Shown here one piece after another: positions 1 to 10,480 of a DNA stretch of 64,000 nt (position 1 is the first letter of the stretch; each line of letters starts with the position of its first letter). Source of the stretch: Eudorina sp. 2006-703-Eu-15 (taxonomy: Eukaryota > Chlorophyta > Chlorophyceae > Chlamydomonadales > Volvocaceae); contig BDSI01000013.1 in assembly GCA_003117195.1 (NCBI GenBank), positions 1,149,146 through 1,213,145 on the forward strand, read 5' to 3'. A model generated the notes under the pieces. It did no database searches, was not told the DNA's origin, and saw only the letters and a list, made by a program, of their open reading frames with translations. A program made the position numbers and the translations under genes.

Positions 1-1
1 C

Positions 2-1411
2 GACCAGGAGCCCCGCGCCGTTAACATGCCTAAGCCCATGTCGAACAAGACGGATGATCTGCCGGCCATGACGTCGGCGGTGGGCGACATTCACAAGGTG
101 GGAACGGAGACGTCCTGTTGTGATACTTGGAGTTCGTGGCGACGGAGTGTGCACCACAAACATCGTTTGCTATACAACTGTTAAGGAAAACTTGCTACGT
201 TTTTTGGCTTTGTGCTTTCGGTGCGCGTAACTTACGGAACCCTAGCCGTCAGCCGCGCCTGAAGAGCTCGCCTGGTTCTCCCACTGTTTGAGCAGTTTTA
301 GCGTATTGTTCTGGCCATGCATCACACACACGTCTATTTTGGCAAGGCTTATGCTGCGAATTGCGATTGCAAGCAAGCGGGCTGTCGGAAAGCAGTTGAA
401 TTCTCGAGAGCATTTGGGCCGTCCATATCGCATTTCCATTTGTATTTCGCGAAGACATAGGAGAGATGTAATCCGTCATGCCCGAAGAGGACGCCCGAAG
501 CCCTGTCGCGGTATGAACCCGTTGACCCTTCGCCTCCTGACCGTTCCTGCCCCACAATCGTTTCCGACTGGCCAGGTTAACCGGCCCATCCCCGGCGGAG
601 GCCGCGCCGACTGGATCATCGACAACGCCCGCGGCGGCCGTCGCGCGCCGTCCGTGTGGCAGTTCATCCTGCAGAGCCAGGGCAAGGAGGCGCTACCCAA
701 GTTCGACGACCTGGTGTCACCCCGCCAGACCACCATCGGCGCCGCCGACCTGCAGAAGGTGCGCCCCTTGCTTGCGCGATGGGGTCCGACGGATAGACCC
801 GTGGGTCGCCAGTGGGCGGCTGGCGACAGCATGACAGCGAACCGGCGCAACGCACTTACTATGTAAGTAATATATGCCTTGCGCGATCTGGTCTATACGC
901 TGCCACAGCACACGGTAAGACCAGGTGTGAGGGGGGGCTCTGTGCGCGGCCGTGCCGGGGCGTGCTTGGCCGGGCGGACAATCGTCGGCCAAGCGACTAC
1001 GCACCCGCCTGCCCTCCTGGTCCACCGACCCCCCCTGGTTCCCCCCCGGCCCGCCGCCCCGCGCTGTCTGCTCCCCTCCCCTCCGCAGCACTTCAACGTG
1101 ACGCCCTCCCAGGCCATGGCGATGGTGGAGGAGGCGGACCGCAACAACGACAAGCGGATCGACCGCTTTGTGAGGGGGGGGGCTTGCATGGGGCTTGCAT
1201 GGGGCTTTCATGGGGGGTTACTTAGCATGGCGTGATTCATTCATGACGTGACCTTTCAAGTTGCAAATTTCTTTCTTCTTGTGGCTGTGCCGCTCGCCAG
1301 CTGCGACGTGTGAAGAAATGCGCCCAGCGTTCCTTTTCCTGGGTCCCGAGCAGTGGGTACTGCTGCGCCTGCTGTCCGCAGGAGTTCGACGACATGATGT
1401 CATCCGCCTGA
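2..1411 (+). CDS. EF-hand protein, 5' end possibly outside window
   Basis: Four exons are joined in phase: 2-97, 576-758, 1089-1169 and 1382-1411 (stop TGA at 1409-1411). The frame is open to the window edge; the first ATG in frame is at 26, so the start may be there or upstream. The last two exons give one canonical calcium loop (DRNNDKRIDRFEF), with Asp, Asn, Asp, Arg, Ile, Asp and a closing acidic residue supplied across the splice. The preceding segment (FDDLVSPRQTTIGAADLQK) looks like the helix of a degenerate partner EF-hand. The N-terminal ~60 residues are not recognised and contain a basic stretch (GGRRAPSVWQ). The protein is at least 121 residues and ends with MMSSA. It probably binds calcium; role and location are unknown. 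The EF loop is certain; the first exon is less so. Confidence 0.7.
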
Positions 1412-2170
1412 GCGCCCGGCGGCCACTGGGTGACCCCGCGGGGGTGACACTGTACGGCGGTGGGCGTATCGAGACGGGCGTCGAAGAATGATGACGCGCG
1501 AGCCCCGCGTGCCCAGGGCCCACGCTGAGGGAGCATTTGCCAAGCCCCCGTCAGAAATGTTTGGTGTGTTGGTAGTGGTTCGTTTGGCATATCGTTCTTC
1601 GCACGAGAAGAAAAAAAGCATTGTCGTTTGGGCGTTGTACGAATAATGCACGGTAATGGATAAGGTTTCGTGGGTCTTCCATAAGGCTGGCGTACGAAAC
1701 AACCCCAGAGAAGCAAGGTGGCCACCCGTTTTCCCGGCACTTCCTGCAGACATGATCGTGTCAGTGGGTATATGGTGGCGCCTGCCCATTGTATGTGTTT
1801 CGTTGTGTACGTTTTTGCATTCCCTTGGGCCTCCGTACGTATCATCGTCGTATGTTACATGTTGTACTGGCCGTATGGCCAATACTGTACGGGTTGCCCA
1901 GGTTGTACAATTAGATGGAAGCGGGTTGGCTGAGGCGGCCGTCTGTGGCCGCCAGTTTCCGATTGGTTTCGATCAGAGTATAAGGCCGAAATTTCTTGTG
2001 TTAGTTGTGGCTGGAAGGGTTGGATGTCGCACAGGAACATTGCCGACCGTCGTATGGCGGGATGTTGCACGATAATGTTGCTTCGGCACATTTTGTCCTC
2101 GAAATTGTAATTACCTTTGGAATAATGACATGAAATTGTAAGGTGAACTGTATTTCGAAGGCAGCACAAC
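1412..2170. other. 3' UTR/intergenic between EF-hand gene and USO1
   Basis: This stretch has no ORF with coding character. It becomes more AT-rich towards its end. TGTAA occurs at 2106-2110 and 2138-2142, immediately before the USO1 start at 2171, so the two transcription units are nearly abutting or overlap. Confidence 0.6.
2106..2110 (+). promoter_or_regulatory. Putative poly(A) signal TGTAA of EF-hand gene
   Basis: TGTAA is the usual nuclear poly(A) signal in volvocine algae. It lies about 700 nt past the EF-hand stop; a second copy is at 2138-2142. Confidence 0.4.
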
Positions 2171-5100
2171 ATGTTGGGCCGCTTGGCCAAGGGGGTGGGG
2201 GGCTTAGCGAAGGGAGTCGCTGGAGTAGCGCTCGGCGAGGCAAGGGCTGCGTTGACTTGTAAGTTGATTTTTCTTTCGAACTGTGCCTTGCCGCTCAATC
2301 AGGACAGCAACTTATTTATCCGGACTTCGTCCTAGACTGCAGCTCTGTCCCATCGCTAGCTTACTCCTAGATACCATATGCCCGTTGACATAATTTTAAT
2401 TGGGCTTGTTATGTGCAGCGGTTCAAAATGATGAATCTGAAGTGGAGGGATTGCTGCAGCGCATCTCCGGCTCGCTTTTGCCCGAATATCGCCGCCAGGC
2501 AGTGTCCCAGCTTAAAGACTTGCTTGTGGACAACCCCAAGGTTGGTGATCCGAGCACACTGTCGGCAGAACATTATGACCAGGCAGCACCCATCGGCCGA
2601 ACCGACAAGTTGCCGTGTGTCGTCAGAAAGACGCAATCGTGTTTGCACTAGAGTATACTCTGCCCCACGTCTTAAGGATGTTTCCCCGACGCGTGCGCGT
2701 CTCCGACCGTCACCCTCCCCCTATCCTTTGACCACGGACACATACTCACCCCCAGGCCCCCCCAGTCAAATCTGCTTCTGGCGCTTCCATATCAGAACAA
2801 ACAAACATCACATCATTACCCCCCCCCTTCTCCGTTCAGGCTCAGCTGGCCTTCGGCTCCATGGGCATTCCCGTACTCATGGCCGTACTGCGGGACGACC
2901 GCGATGACGTGGCACTGCTCCAGGGGGCCCTGGAGGCGCTGGTGGCGGCCACCAGCGGTGGGGCCTCGGGGCCGGGCCACGAGCGCCCTCACCCGGGTGC
3001 TCACCCGCATCCCCCGCAGCAGGGGCTCACGGCCGCGGAGGTGAGACCACCACCATCTGCTGCTGCTACTGCTGCAACTGTTGCTTCTACTGCTGGTGGT
3101 GATGATGATGCTCCTGCTCCTGCTGTTACTGGCCACACGCCTGCGGCACCCTTTCTAGGCCCGCTCCGCGGGTGCCGCGCCTGGGAGGGGCCTTCCCGTG
3201 AGACCAGCATCGCCTCTGCGTGGGCCGACTCGGCTTCACCCGCCCGACCTAGGCCCCGCTCTCTCACCGCACCCTGCGCATACGAGCCATTGCCTTTCCG
3301 CGGGTCCCCCATGCGTACGATACGGCAGGCGCCTCCCGCTGTGTCTTGCCCCTCTCACCTGCCCGGCCCTGCCTCTGCCCGCCCGGCCCGGCCGGGCCCG
3401 CCGGCCCCCAGGCTCACGCCGCCTCCCTGAACGCGGAGTTGCTGGCCCGGGAGCGCGAGAACGTGGGTCTGCTGCTGGGTCTGCTGGAGGACGAGCCGGT
3501 GGGGGTGCCCGACTTCTACGTGCGCTACCACACGGTGCAGCTGCTCACGGCGCTGCTCAGCCACTGCGCGGCCAGGCTGCAGGTGGGGGTGGGGCGGGCA
3601 GGGGTGTGCTGCGGAGGCAAATGGTGGACGGGGCGGAGGTGGGCTGGGTGTGGGCTCCTTGCCGCCCTGATACATACATGGGGGCCCTGCCCTGCCGCAA
3701 CGTCGCGCGCGCCGTTGCGCACGTGCGGTGGCCTCCGCCGGCACCATCCCCGGTGACCTGCGACCTGCGACCTGGCACCCTCCTCCCGCCTACCTCGACC
3801 CGACTGCGGCCTCGCGGCGCCGTTGCGCAACCCTGCCTCGCCCCCGCCCTATCCTCCCGCCCCTTGCAACCTCCTGTATCCCCTCCCCTCACTCCCGTAC
3901 GTTATCCTCCCGCCCCTTGCAACCTCCTGTATCCCCTCCCCTCACTCCCGTACGTTGTCGTCACATCCTGGTGTCGGGCCTGACGTCACGTCACGTCACG
4001 TCACGCGCCGGGTCCGTAGGAGGCGATCCTGGCCACCCCCATGAGTGTGGTGCGGCTGACGGAGCTGCTGGGCGAGCGCTCCGAGGTGGGGTGGGGGCTC
4101 ACGGGGGAGGGTTGGAAGGCTGGGTGGAGAGTGAGGGCGGGGTGGGGGGTTGGGCTGGCCGTGGGGGCGGCCGAGACCATCCTCTGAGTGCGTTCGAAGG
4201 AAGGGGGGTATAGGAAATTGGTACAAAGGAAAGGGGGGTATAGGAATGGGGGAACATAGTAACTTCTACGCGCACCAGAGGGTCGCAAGGGCCTCAGAGA
4301 GCCTCGGACGAAGCTCCGTTGTCGGGGCCCTACGGGCGGTGCCGACTGACTGCCCCCGCAGCCTGCTGGGCTGCCCCGTGCGGCAGCGGTTAAGAGGCGT
4401 TCGGGGGGGAGCTGCCCGCGGTCATGGAGGGCAGCACCGACAGGTGGTGGTCGGTGTGACCGTTGCCTGGAGCGTTTACACTGTAACCGTTACCGCCACG
4501 GTAAGGACACTGTAGGTTGCTGCAGTCCGGGGCAGCCTCCTCCTCCTCTTGTCGTCTTCCTCCTCCAGTAGCCCTCATCTCCCTCGAGTCCTCCTTACGG
4601 ACCTGCGGATGGTGGCCTGCGCAGGTGATCCGAAACGAGGCGCTGCTGCTGCTGGCCGCGCTGACTCGCACTGACCCGCGGGTCGGCGGCGCGCCGGGGG
4701 GCGGCAGCGAGGTCCAGAAGATCGCCGCCTTCGAGGGCGCGTTCGACCGGGTGGCGGAGCTGCTGCGGGAGGAGGGCGGGCTGGATGGGGGCATGGTGGT
4801 GCAGGTGAGGGCAAGCAGGGGCAGGGGTTCGGGCGTCTCGGGAACATACAAAATCATTGCGCGGGGCCAGAGGCGGGGAGGGAGACGGCGACGAAGGAAA
4901 AGACATCCGCATTGGCTGTACTGACTACCAGAGCGAAGACCTGGGTGGACGGGCGAGGGAAGGGCGAGGGATTAGGGGGCATCAAGTTGGGAGGGCGGTG
5001 CGGCCTCCCACACAATGCTTTTGCGGGCAGGAGAGGCCTGCGTGGTGGCCTGGGTGGTGGATGCTCGGCGATTGGGGGGCTTTGGTTGCTGCCGTTGCGT

Positions 5101-8100
5101 GGGCAAGCAGGAGGCTTTACCTCTGGCGGACTAGCCTAGCTGGCTGCTGGCGAACGAGGCCATATGCTTCCCGATCAGGTGGCAAGATCAACTCCTGATT
5201 TGTTTTCCCCCCACTCCCCTTTGCACTGCCACCTGCCTGCCCACCTGGTGCAACCGGCCAATGCGTGCTTGGGTGTTGCCACAGGACGCAATCGAGCTCA
5301 TGAACAACCTGCTCCGGGGCAACATGGCCAACCAGCGGCTGTTCCGGGAGATGGGCCACGTGGCCATGCTGCCACGGCTCATCACCGCCACGGTGCCGGC
5401 GGCTGGTGGCGGCGCCGCTGCCGGCGCCTCGCCGGCCGCCGCGGCGGCGGCGGCCGCCGCCGCCGGCGGCCAGTTCGTGGCGGCGGCGGGGCCCATCCCG
5501 TTCCTCAGCGCCGGGGCCGGCGGCGGCGGCGCCGCGGGCCACGGCCTGGACGCCGCCGACGAGCCGTCCCTGGAGCTGCACAACGCACTGGCGGCGCTGG
5601 CGGCGGCGGGCACGGACGCTCTGCTGGGGCCCCGGCAGCTGCCGCCGCAGAAGGCGGCCAACATGCTGGGCCTTATGGAGACGCTGCGGCTGCTGGTGCG
5701 TGCGCGCGCGCTCACACGCCCCCGTACCGCCCTCACCGACTGGGCTCGTCTCTAGTGGGGCCATGGGTGTGTCCAGGAGGGCATGCCAAGCAAGGGAGAT
5801 CCGGCCCGGTGGCTCAATGCTGACAATCGTGTTATATCTTGCCATACCTTGTACCGTCAGAACTATGTGTGTGTTATGTGCCGCCTGGGCAAAGGAGAAA
5901 ATCCCTGCTTGTATCCCCACGCCTCCCCCAACCCCCAAGTTCCTATAACCCATCCCCCAGCCCCTGGTACCCAGTGCCGCCTGCCGGCCTCACGCCTCCT
6001 GCCCCCCTGCGGGAGCTGTCAGGCCTGAGTCAGCCAGCACCGAATCCTGTGAACAACCCTTTCCCGCGCCACGGCGCCGCTCTACGCCCGCCCCACGCCC
6101 GGCCCCCCCCATCCCCCACCCCGCAGTGCGCGCCCCCGACTGCCATCGCCGACCCGGAGCGTGCCAGTGAGCAGGCCAACCGCGCCGCCAACCAGGCCAA
6201 GCTGCTGGCGGCGGGCGCGCTGGAGGCGCTGCTGGCGGCGGCGTTGCAGGACGGCGGCGTGCCGTCGACGCCGGTGCGCGCCGCGGCCCTGGGCGCCCTG
6301 GCGGAGCTCGTAGACGGCCTGGCGGCGGCGCAAGAACGCCTGTCGGGTGCGACGGTGCGGCCGGCGGCGGCGCCGCAGGTGGCGTCCAGCACAGCAGCAG
6401 CAGCAGACGGGTATGACGGGCCGGCGGCGGGGCCGCCCGCGGCGGCGGCGGCGCCGCCGCCGCTGCCGGCGGCATCGGGCGAGTCGTCATCGCCGGCGCT
6501 TACGACGGCGCTGCGGGTGGCCTTATACGGCACGGATGCGGCGGAGCGCGCCGCCGCGGATCGGCTTATCGCGTGCTTCTGCCGGGGCAACGCCGACGGG
6601 CAGGGCGCGCTGGCCGCGAGCGTCGGCGTCTCTGCGGATCCGCCGCCACCGCCGCTCCAGCCCCATCACCACCACCCCCATCATCACCACCAACCCGGCA
6701 CCAACGGTAACGGCCCCGCTGCCGTGTCCGGATCCAACGGCCGGCCCGCTGCGGCGGTCAGCCTCACATCCTTTGGGCACGAGCTCGTGGCAGGATTGCT
6801 GGCGGGAGGGGCCGCGGTCGGCGGCGGCGGCGGCGCCGCCGCCGCCGCTGCTTCCGCCGCGACGGCACGGCACAGCGGCGGCACCGGCGGCCTGCTGGTG
6901 ACCTGCCGCGCCGCGGGCGTGCTGCAGCACCTGTTGTACGGCAACGCGGCGGTCAAGCAGCGGCTGCTATCGGCGCCCCTGGAGCCGCCGGCGGCGCCCG
7001 GCGTCCCCCTGGACCTGCTGATGCCCAGGCTGCTGCGGCACCTGACGGCGGCGCTGCGGCCGCCCTGCGCCGAGCCCTCCCGCCTGCTCGTATGCACCGT
7101 GCTGAGGGTGCTGCTGGTGTGGCTGCAAGACTGCCCCGAGGCGGTGGCGGCGCTGCTGGACGGCGCCGCCCACGTGCCCTTGCTGGTCGACATGGTGACG
7201 GGCCGGCAAGGGCCGGCGGCGGCGGGCGCGGACGTCGACGGCGGCACCGATCCGGTCGTGTGTGGCCTGACGGCGTGCCTGCTGGGCGCGTGCATGTTGT
7301 ACGGCAAGGCGCAAGCGGCGGGTGCGGCGGCGGCGCCGCCGCCTGATCTGGTGTTGGATGTGGTGGTGTCGCGCGTGGGGTTGAGCCTCTTCTTGTTCCG
7401 GCTCGATGACCTGCGGCGCAGCGCGGCGTTCGCGGCGGCGATGGCAGGCCCGAACCGGCAGGCCACCAAGCCGCTGACGCGCGGGGCCGTGACGGCGGCG
7501 GCGGCGGCGACGGACGGCGAGCAGCAGCAGCGGCCGGGAGCGGGAGCAGGAGCGGGAGCGGGGGCACCGCCGTCCTGCGGGGCGGACACGGCCTTCGAGC
7601 TGGGACACCACGTCGCGGAGCTGGTGACGAACGTGGAGGAAGGTGTACGGCAGCGGACCATGGAGGTGTTCTCCCGACCCGCGGGTCACCGAGCGCAGGT
7701 GTGCGGGCCGTCCTCCCTCCCTCCCTCCCAGTAGGTCCAACCCATCCGGTCCTCCCTCATCGATCTCCTCCCCGCCCTTCCTCAGCGCCTCCATCTGTTT
7801 CAGCTGTCTCGCCGCACGCGTCGCCACACAGCCGGTGGCCTGCTGGACTCCACCGGGCGTTCCTGCGGTCCACTGCGGGAAGCGGAGGGCGGGGGCCAAT
7901 AGGCGGTGCTCCCCTTTCCTAGCAAATCGCTGCACTCCTTCCCTTGGCCCCTCCGCGGGTGATATGTGCTTGGCCCCTTCGCTTCCACGGGTCGCTGGTT
8001 GCGTGTTCTCTGCCGCGCTTTTGTTCCCCTTACCCAATAGGCGGTGCTCCCCTGTGCTCCCCTGTGCTCCCCTGTGCTCCCCGATGTGCCTCTCCCGGGT

Positions 8101-10069
8101 GTCGCGCCCTCGCCGCCCAGGACTCCGTGCCCTCCACCGCCGGCGAGGTGCCCGGCCCCGACGACGCGTCGCGCCTGGGCTGGGCGGTCTCGCAGCTGGG
8201 CCGCCTGGCGAGGGAGGTGGACGAGCTGCGCGGCCGCAACCGAGCGCTGGCGGAGGACCTGTTCAGGTGCGTGACCCGCGGGTCGGCTGCCGAGCGCACC
8301 GTGGGTGTTGCAGCGCGACCACCTGCCCCCGGTCTTGAATCCGCCAGCTCGGTTGTAAGCCCGCTGCTGTGGCCCCAAGTTGTCTGTGCGAACGCACGCG
8401 CGCTAAAAACACACGCATGCGGGCCTGGGTGGTTCTGGGTGGGTTTCTCATTAATCACACGCATGCACACATACAACACAACGCGCAGCGGTCCATTGCC
8501 TGAACATACATAATCTTGACCGGCTTTGTGTCTCGCGGCTCATTACTCTTCAACACACACAAACACACGCGCGCAGAACTACTCCGCCTGCCTACGAACA
8601 CACGCGCGCACAACTCCGCACTCACGCGACTGCAGGCTCTCACAGGGCGTGTCCACCGCGCCGCCCGCGCCCCCGCCCCTGGGCGGCGCGCACGGCTTCC
8701 CCGGCGGCCTCCACGGCGCCCCGCCCCCACCGGGCCCGCTGTCCGGGCCCGCCATGCCGCCTCACGGGGCCCCCGGGGCACCTCACGGCCTGCCGCACCC
8801 CCACGGGGCCCACGCGGGCGCCATGCCCCTGGGCCCCTCCGTCGTAACCTCGGCCGCGGATGTGGAGGCGCGGGTGGCGCTGGAGCTGCGAGCCGGGAGG
8901 GCGGAGCAGGAGGTGGCGGCACTGCGGCAGCAGGTGGGTGGCGGCTGGCTGGGTTCGCTGGGTGGGTGGGAGGGCCCCGGTCTGGAGTGCGCGGCCCCGG
9001 CCCCGGCCCCGCGGGGGGACAGTACCGTATACGGTACGTGGAGGAGACGGAGACGTGGGAGGCGGGTCCTTGGGTGTGGCCCGGGGGAAATAGTGACGGG
9101 GACCCCGGGTTCGGGGCCGCTGGGGTCCCGCCAGGGTCCATCCATCCAAGGGTACACGCGGAGTTGAATTGCCAGGGTGAAGGGGTTGGTTGACAGCGAG
9201 AAACAAACACAGAACGAACCGGGGTCTTCCTCGCCCGCGCCGCTGGGGCCTCATGTCCCGTACTCGCCATCGGCAGGTGGAGGTGATGGCGGCGCGGCTG
9301 GCTCAGGCCGAGGCAGACGCGGCAGCGGCACGGGAGGCGGCGGCGGCGGCCCATATGGCGGCCACCAAGGCGGAGGCGGACCTGGCGGACCTGTCGGGCG
9401 CCTACAACAACCTGGAGGCGCACGCGTTCGCTACGGAGGCGCAGCTGCGCGGCGCGCAGGGGGCGCTGGCCGCGGCGCAGGCAGCGGCCACGGCGGCTGA
9501 GGCGCGAGCGCAGGCGGCGGAGGCAGGTGCGTTGCGGGGTACGTCGCATAGGTTGTGCTGGCTGGTGGTACGGGTCGGAGTTGGGGGGTGGAGGACTGGA
9601 GGTCGTTGTAAGCAGACGCCGCCATTGCATGGAATGAGGCTGACGAGGGCTGAACGGTTATATCTCGACGTGTTGGTTGATTTCCCTGTCGTATATCTTA
9701 ATTGGATATTGTTCGGTCGAAACTTGGACCACCTCAGCGGTTGGCCAGCGACCCGTGGGTCACTTTTCAACGCGCAGGCGCGCACACACATTTTTGCCAT
9801 TCACGCTTTCATTCCGCGCAGGCCAAGCGCACGGTGGTACGGGGCCCTCGGAGGTGGACATCCAACGACGCATTGAAGAAGCCGCTGCCCAGGCTCGTGA
9901 AGAGGGCAAGGCGGAGGCCGAGGAAGGAATGACGGATTTGTTTGTTTGCCTAGGGCAGGAAGAGAAAAAGGTGGAGGTGCTTCGACAAGCACTAGAACAA
10001 GTTGGTGTGGATGTCGAGGGCTTGTTATCAACCATTGTGGAAGAAGAGGGCGTGACAGAAGTGCAATGA
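2171..10069 (+). CDS. USO1: USO1/p115 vesicle-tethering factor (golgin candidate 6 type)
   Basis: Twelve exons join in phase: 2171-2258, 2419-2540, 2840-3040, 3412-3582, 4020-4085, 4625-4804, 5285-5695, 6127-7698, 8121-8266, 8636-8933, 9277-9526 and 9822-10069, giving about 1250 residues. The armadillo-like head is clear: ENVGLLLGLLED, RYHTVQLLTALL, then TPMSVVRLTELL, VIRNEALLLLAALTR, QKIAAFEGAFDRV and GGMVVQDAIELMNNLLRGN match p115/GC6 block by block. Exon 8 (524 residues) carries the rest of the head, with Ala/Gly/Pro- and His-rich inserts (HHHHPHHHHQ near 6664-6700). The tail is Ala-rich coiled coil with the family motif GAYNNLEAHAF, ending in an acidic segment. p115 tethers COPI/COPII vesicles at the cis-Golgi. 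TGTAA follows 9 nt after the stop. Exon 10 is Pro/Gly/His-rich, and its boundaries rest on splice phase only. Confidence 0.93.
3851..3956. repeat. Two perfect 53-bp tandem copies in USO1 intron 4
   Basis: Positions 3851-3903 and 3904-3956 are identical C-rich units. Confidence 0.95.
3985..4004. repeat. (GTCAC)4 next to USO1 exon 5 acceptor
   Basis: Four GTCAC units end 15 nt before exon 5 and take the place of a normal pyrimidine tract. Confidence 0.9.
4201..4260. repeat. Diverged 30-bp tandem repeat, related to a copy at 51.29 kb
   Basis: Two 30-bp units begin with the same AAGGGGGGTATAGGAA at 4201 and 4231 and then diverge. The 14-mer TATAGGAAATTGGT at 4209-4222 recurs at 51292-51305, where it is likewise followed by GAACATA. 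Confidence 0.75.
8045..8082. repeat. 10-bp minisatellite (TGCTCCCCTG)4 in USO1 intron 8
   Basis: Four consecutive units, the last imperfect. The preceding word AATAGGCGGTGCTCCCCT also occurs near 7900. Confidence 0.9.
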
Positions 10070-10077
10070 ATAATGCT

Positions 10078-10082
10078 GTAAC
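10078..10082 (+). promoter_or_regulatory. Poly(A) signal TGTAA of USO1
   Basis: It lies 9 nt after the USO1 stop codon, which implies a very short 3' UTR. Confidence 0.7.
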
Positions 10083-10480
10083 ATATTCCGGATCAGAATA
10101 TCCAAGGAAGTTGGCTTGCGTCCCCATCCCAATCATTAGTGTCCCTGAAGTGACATGTCTCCAGACACGCAGGCCACCATCCAATAGAGTACACGGATGG
10201 CAAATTCATATAAATAGCTTTGCAAATACTATAATTGCGGTCAATTGGCAAAGCAACGACACGTGCTCGCGCGCAGTCTCAGGCCCCGTTTTCTGTTTGC
10301 CCAGCGCTTTGTGACTCATCGCTTTGTTTGTACACCCTCAAATTTCATATCCGTTATTGCTACACCTTGAAACGCATATAATATACAGCAGCTGTTGTTT
10401 GGACGCCATCTTCGCGCGCTTGAGCAGCCACTTTCGAATTGATGGCTGTGTATAGAACCGGGTAACTTCAGCGGCAGGAA
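10083..10480 (+). promoter_or_regulatory. VMP1 upstream region with TATA-like boxes
   Basis: This 398-bp AT-rich stretch has no ORF of note. TATAAATA is at 10209-10216 (265 nt before the ATG) and TATAATATA at 10377-10385 (about 100 nt before it). Either could be the core promoter of VMP1. Confidence 0.45.

Noticed and set aside
6684..8037. Long minus-strand ORFs opposite USO1 exon 8
   Set aside because: They mirror a GC-rich coding exon whose plus-strand frame is supported by flanking p115 exons in phase.
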